Positions 6,541-9,504 of a DNA stretch of 9,504 nt are shown here, piece after piece. The notes beneath the pieces are model-generated. The model had not been told where the DNA came from, did not search any database, and saw only the letters and a program-made list of their open reading frames with translations. Numbering within the stretch: position 1 is the first letter of the stretch; every line of letters starts with the position of its first letter. A program made the position numbers and the translations under genes. Location: NCBI GenBank assembly GCA_028868335.1, contig JAGWUU010000115.1, forward strand, positions 1-9,504. Reading direction: 5' to 3'. Origin of the DNA: Sphingomonadales bacterium. GTDB lineage: Bacteria > Pseudomonadota > Alphaproteobacteria > Sphingomonadales > Sphingomonadaceae.

Positions 6541-7752
6541 CTACAAATCGATCAGCAGCCGGGTCGGATCCTCGATCGCTTCCTTGATGGTCTTGAGCGC
6601 GGTCACCGCCTCGCGCCCGTCGATCAGGCGGTGGTCATAGGACAGCGCCAGGTACATCATCGGGCGGATCACGATCTGTCCGCCGCGGACAACCGGGCGG
6701 TCCTCGATCCGGTGGAGGCCGAGCACCGCGCTCTGCGGCGGGTTGATGATCGGGGTGGACATCAGCCCGCCGAAGATCCCGCCGTTGGAGATGGTGAAGG
6801 TGCCTCCGGCCATGTCGGCCATCGTCAGCGTTCCTTCCTTGGCGCGCTTGCCAAGATCGCCGATCGCCTTCTCGATGTCGGCAAAGCCCAGCTTGTCGAC
6901 ATTGCGGACCACCGGCACGACCAGCCCGTTGGGCGCCGAGACCGCGACCGAGAGATCGACGTAGGGGAAGTAAACAATCTCATCGCCCTGGATCTGGGCG
7001 TTGACCGCGGGGATGTCCTTGAGCGCGAGGCAGGCGGCCTTGGCGAAGAACGACATGAAGCCCAGCTTCACCCCGTGCTTCTTCTCGAAGCTGTCCTTGA
7101 ACCTGTCGCGCGCGGCCATCACCGCCGACATGTCGCAATCGTTGAATGTGGTGAGCAGCGCTGCGGTGTCCTGTGCTTCCTTCAGGCGGCGCGCAACCGT
7201 CTGGCGCAGGCGGGTCATCTTGACCCGCTCCTCGCCGCGATCGCCCGAAGCGGCGGGTGTCGGGGCCGGAGCCGTTGCCGCCGGGGCGGGCGCGGCGGTC
7301 TTGGCCTGCGCGGCGGCAACCACGTCTTCCTTGGTGATCCGTCCGTCCTTGCCGGTGCCCTTGATCGTCGCCGGGTCGATTCCGTATTCCAGAACCGCGC
7401 GGCGCACCGCCGGGGAGAGTGCGGCAGCGGCGTCGGCCGCATCGGCCGGGGTAGCGGGCGCGACGGCGGGGGCGGGCGCCGGGGCCGCCGCCGCCGGTGC
7501 GGCTGCGGAACCCGATCCGGCCTCGATCGTCGCGATCACCGCGCCGACCAAGACGTTGTCGCCCTGCTTGGCGAGATACTGGCCCATGACGCCGGCCACC
7601 GGGGCCGGCACCTCGATCGCCACCTTGTCGGTTTCAAGGCTGGCGATCGGCTCGTCGAGCGCGACCGCTTCGCCAGGCTTCTTCAGCCACTCGCCAATCG
7701 TGGCTTCGGCGACGGATTCGCCCAGGACGGGGACTTTGACTTCGGTGGACAT
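6541..7752 (-). CDS. sucB: Dihydrolipoyllysine-residue succinyltransferase (E2 of 2-oxoglutarate dehydrogenase)
   Basis: The protein has 403 residues. It transfers the succinyl group from E1 to CoA through a swinging lipoyl arm and forms the core of the complex. Domains in order: one lipoyl domain (about 1-77) with the lipoylated lysine in ETDKVA (Lys43), an Ala/Pro linker (about 78-105), the peripheral subunit-binding domain around LSPAVRRAVLEYGID to GKDGRITKEDV (about 110-148), a second Ala/Pro linker, and the catalytic domain ending with SYDHRLIDG (His374, Asp378). Having one lipoyl domain and the MSTEVKVPVLGESV start separates it from pyruvate dehydrogenase E2. The ATG has GAGGA nine bases upstream, overlapping the sucA stop; only 12 bp separate the two genes, so they are co-transcribed and probably coupled. 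Confidence 0.97.
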   Translation of the reverse strand: MSTEVKVPVLGESVAEATIGEWLKKPGEAVALDEPIASLETDKVAIEVPAPVAGVMGQYLAKQGDNVLVGAVIATIEAGSGSAAAPAAAAPAPAPAVAPATPADAADAAAALSPAVRRAVLEYGIDPATIKGTGKDGRITKEDVVAAAQAKTAAPAPAATAPAPTPAASGDRGEERVKMTRLRQTVARRLKEAQDTAALLTTFNDCDMSAVMAARDRFKDSFEKKHGVKLGFMSFFAKAACLALKDIPAVNAQIQGDEIVYFPYVDLSVAVSAPNGLVVPVVRNVDKLGFADIEKAIGDLGKRAKEGTLTMADMAGGTFTISNGGIFGGLMSTPIINPPQSAVLGLHRIEDRPVVRGGQIVIRPMMYLALSYDHRLIDGREAVTALKTIKEAIEDPTRLLIDL

Positions 7753-7764
7753 CGTGTTGATTCC

Positions 7765-9504
7765 TCAAGCCTTCTGGCGGCGACGAATTTCGGAACGGAC
7801 CGAAGTGCCCAGCGCGTGCGAGATCAGCGCGCCCTGTTCACTCTGGTGCCGACTGGCAAGCCCGGTGGCGGGCGACGCGCTGGCATTGCGTCCGGCATAG
7901 CGCGCGCGCGTAACCTTTTGCTTGGCGTCGATCAGGGCCTCTTCGATGTAGGGTTCGACGAAGAACCACGATCCATTGTTCTTCGGCTCTTCCTGGCACC
8001 ACACCACGTCCTCGAGCAGGGGCATGCGCGAGAAGCGCAGCGCCAGCGGCTCGCCGGGGAAGGGGTAGAGCTGTTCGAGGCGGATGATCTGGGTGTCGGT
8101 TATCCCGGCGGCCTCGCGCGCTTCCATCAGATCGTAGGCCACCTTGCCCGAACAGAGGATCACCCTGCGGGTATCCTTGTCCTCGGCGCCGTTGCGGTCC
8201 GAAAGGATGCGCTTGAAGTGCGCCTCGCCGATGAACTCGCTCGCCTCGCTCTTCGCCATGGGGTGACGCAGCAGCGACTTGGGACTCATGATGATCAACG
8301 GCTTGCGGAACGGGCGGTGCATCTGCCGACGCAGGACGTGGAAGTAATTGGCCGGGCTGGTGATGTTGCACACCTGCATGTTGTCCTGCGCGCATAGCTG
8401 CAAGTAACGCTCGAGCCGCGCCGACGAGTGTTCCGGCCCCTGGCCTTCGTAGCCGTGCGGCAGCAGCAGGACGAGACCGTTGGCGCGCAGCCACTTGGCT
8501 TCGGAAGCGGCGATGTACTGGTCGATGATGATTTGCGCGCCGTTGGCGAAATCGCCGAACTGCGCTTCCCAAAGAACCAGGGATTTCGGATCGGCGCTGG
8601 CATAGCCGTATTCGAAACCAAGCACGCCATATTCCGAAAGCGGGCTGTCGTGGACCTCGAAATGACCGTGGGGCACGGTGGCCAGCGGAACGTACTTGTG
8701 CTCGTCTGACTGATCGGCCCACACCGCATGGCGATGGCTGAAGGTGCCGCGCCCCGAATCCTGACCGGACAGGCGCACGCCATAACCTTCGGACAGCAGG
8801 CTACCGAAAGCCAGGGCCTCGGCCGTGGCCCAGTCGAAGCCGGTGCCGGTGACGAACATTTCGCGCTTGGCATCCAGCACGCGGGCCAGCGTCTTGTGGA
8901 TCTGCAAGCCCTCGGGAACCGTGGTCAACGTGCGGCCAAGGCTGTCGAACAGCTTGCGGTCGATCCCGGTATGGATGTTGCGCCGCGCAGTTTCAGGGTC
9001 GGCCGGAGCGTGCAGCCCGGTCCAGCGACCGGCGAACCAGTCGGCATGGTTGGACTTGTAGCTCTTGGCCGCGTCGAACTCGCCCTCAAGCACCTGGTTG
9101 AACCGCATCTCGACTTCGGGCGCGTAGTCCCTGTCGATGACCTGCTCACCCACCAGGCGCTCGGCGTAGAGCTTGCTCACCTGCGGATGCTGACGAATTT
9201 GCTGGTACATCAGCGGCTGGGTGAAGCCCGGCTCGTCGCCCTCGTTGTGGCCAAAGCGGCGGTAGCACCACATATCGACGATCACGTCGCGGCCGAAGGT
9301 CTGGCGGTAGTCGATCGCCAGCTTGCAGGCGAAAGTCACGGCTTCGGGATCGTCGCCATTGACGTGGAAGATCGGCGCCTGGACGCCCTTGGCGACGTCC
9401 GAGGGGTAGGGCGATCCGCGGCTGAACTGCGGGCTGGTGGTGAAGCCGATCTGGTTGTTGATGACGAAGTGGATGCAGCCGCCGGTGTTGTAGCCGCGCA
9501 CGCC
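7765..9504 (-). CDS. sucA: 2-oxoglutarate dehydrogenase E1 component, C-terminal part (start beyond window edge)
   Basis: This is an open frame entering from the right edge, with 579 residues visible of a family usually about 930-950 long, so about the N-terminal 360 are missing. E1 decarboxylates 2-oxoglutarate with ThDP and reductively succinylates the lipoyl group of SucB. The visible part begins inside the ThDP-binding region (NNQIGFTT) and continues with the segments KGVQAPIFHVNGDDPEAV, CYRRFGHNEGDEP, GTFSHRHAVWADQ, FEYGYA, WEAQFGDFANGAQ and HGYEGQGPEHSSARLER, ending with a YAGR...SASPATG tail, all colinear with E. coli SucA as I recall it. An in-frame GTG at 9501 is internal (GVRGYNTGG) and should not be taken as the start. 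The gene stops 12 bp before sucB, and its stop codon lies within the sucB Shine-Dalgarno region. The upstream promoter is outside the window. Confidence 0.97.
   Translation of the reverse strand, partial: GVRGYNTGGCIHFVINNQIGFTTSPQFSRGSPYPSDVAKGVQAPIFHVNGDDPEAVTFACKLAIDYRQTFGRDVIVDMWCYRRFGHNEGDEPGFTQPLMYQQIRQHPQVSKLYAERLVGEQVIDRDYAPEVEMRFNQVLEGEFDAAKSYKSNHADWFAGRWTGLHAPADPETARRNIHTGIDRKLFDSLGRTLTTVPEGLQIHKTLARVLDAKREMFVTGTGFDWATAEALAFGSLLSEGYGVRLSGQDSGRGTFSHRHAVWADQSDEHKYVPLATVPHGHFEVHDSPLSEYGVLGFEYGYASADPKSLVLWEAQFGDFANGAQIIIDQYIAASEAKWLRANGLVLLLPHGYEGQGPEHSSARLERYLQLCAQDNMQVCNITSPANYFHVLRRQMHRPFRKPLIIMSPKSLLRHPMAKSEASEFIGEAHFKRILSDRNGAEDKDTRRVILCSGKVAYDLMEAREAAGITDTQIIRLEQLYPFPGEPLALRFSRMPLLEDVVWCQEEPKNNGSWFFVEPYIEEALIDAKQKVTRARYAGRNASASPATGLASRHQSEQGALISHALGTSVRSEIRRRQKA

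Overview
The window is GC-rich chromosomal DNA from an alphaproteobacterium. It most resembles Sphingomonadales (a Novosphingobium- or Sphingomonas-like organism). This rests on the sucA-sucB-lpd gene order, the codon bias towards G/C at third positions (which also creates long spurious antisense frames), and intergenic repeats of a kind I remember as common in sphingomonad genomes. The genus is inferred from memory, not from a search.

Right part (4054-9504, all minus strand, read from right to left): the 3' two thirds of sucA (2-oxoglutarate dehydrogenase E1), then sucB (E2, dihydrolipoyl succinyltransferase), then lpd (E3, dihydrolipoyl dehydrogenase). Together these encode the 2-oxoglutarate dehydrogenase complex of the TCA cycle. 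Next come a 67-residue acidic helical protein of unknown function and a TRIC-family (UPF0126) membrane protein, separated by only 7 bp. The sucB-lpd gap and the lpd-small-gene gap are both largely filled by palindromic repeat sequence: a two-hairpin composite at 6451-6535 and an inverted repeat with about 34-nt arms at 4909-5023.

Middle (3776-4053): a relatively AT-rich gap between convergent genes. It holds a perfect 22-nt palindrome, probably a terminator hairpin, and two smaller inverted repeats. No gene could be supported there.

Left part (1-3775): a plus-strand FAD/NAD ferredoxin reductase of the putidaredoxin/rhodocoxin reductase type is divergent from a minus-strand pair. The pair is a ThDP-dependent 2-oxoacid-converting enzyme (acetolactate synthase-like/benzoylformate decarboxylase-like) and an FMN-dependent L-lactate dehydrogenase-like 2-hydroxyacid dehydrogenase, which is cut by the window edge. 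The last two overlap by one base (TGATG). They fit a 2-hydroxyacid to 2-oxoacid to aldehyde (or carboligation product) route, formally like mandelate dehydrogenase plus benzoylformate decarboxylase. The substrate cannot be read from the sequence.

Most of the window is ordinary metabolism. The parts most worth a second look are the repeat-filled gaps of the sucAB-lpd region, the unknown 67-residue protein coupled to a TRIC channel, and the uncharacterised hydroxyacid/ThDP/ferredoxin-reductase locus.
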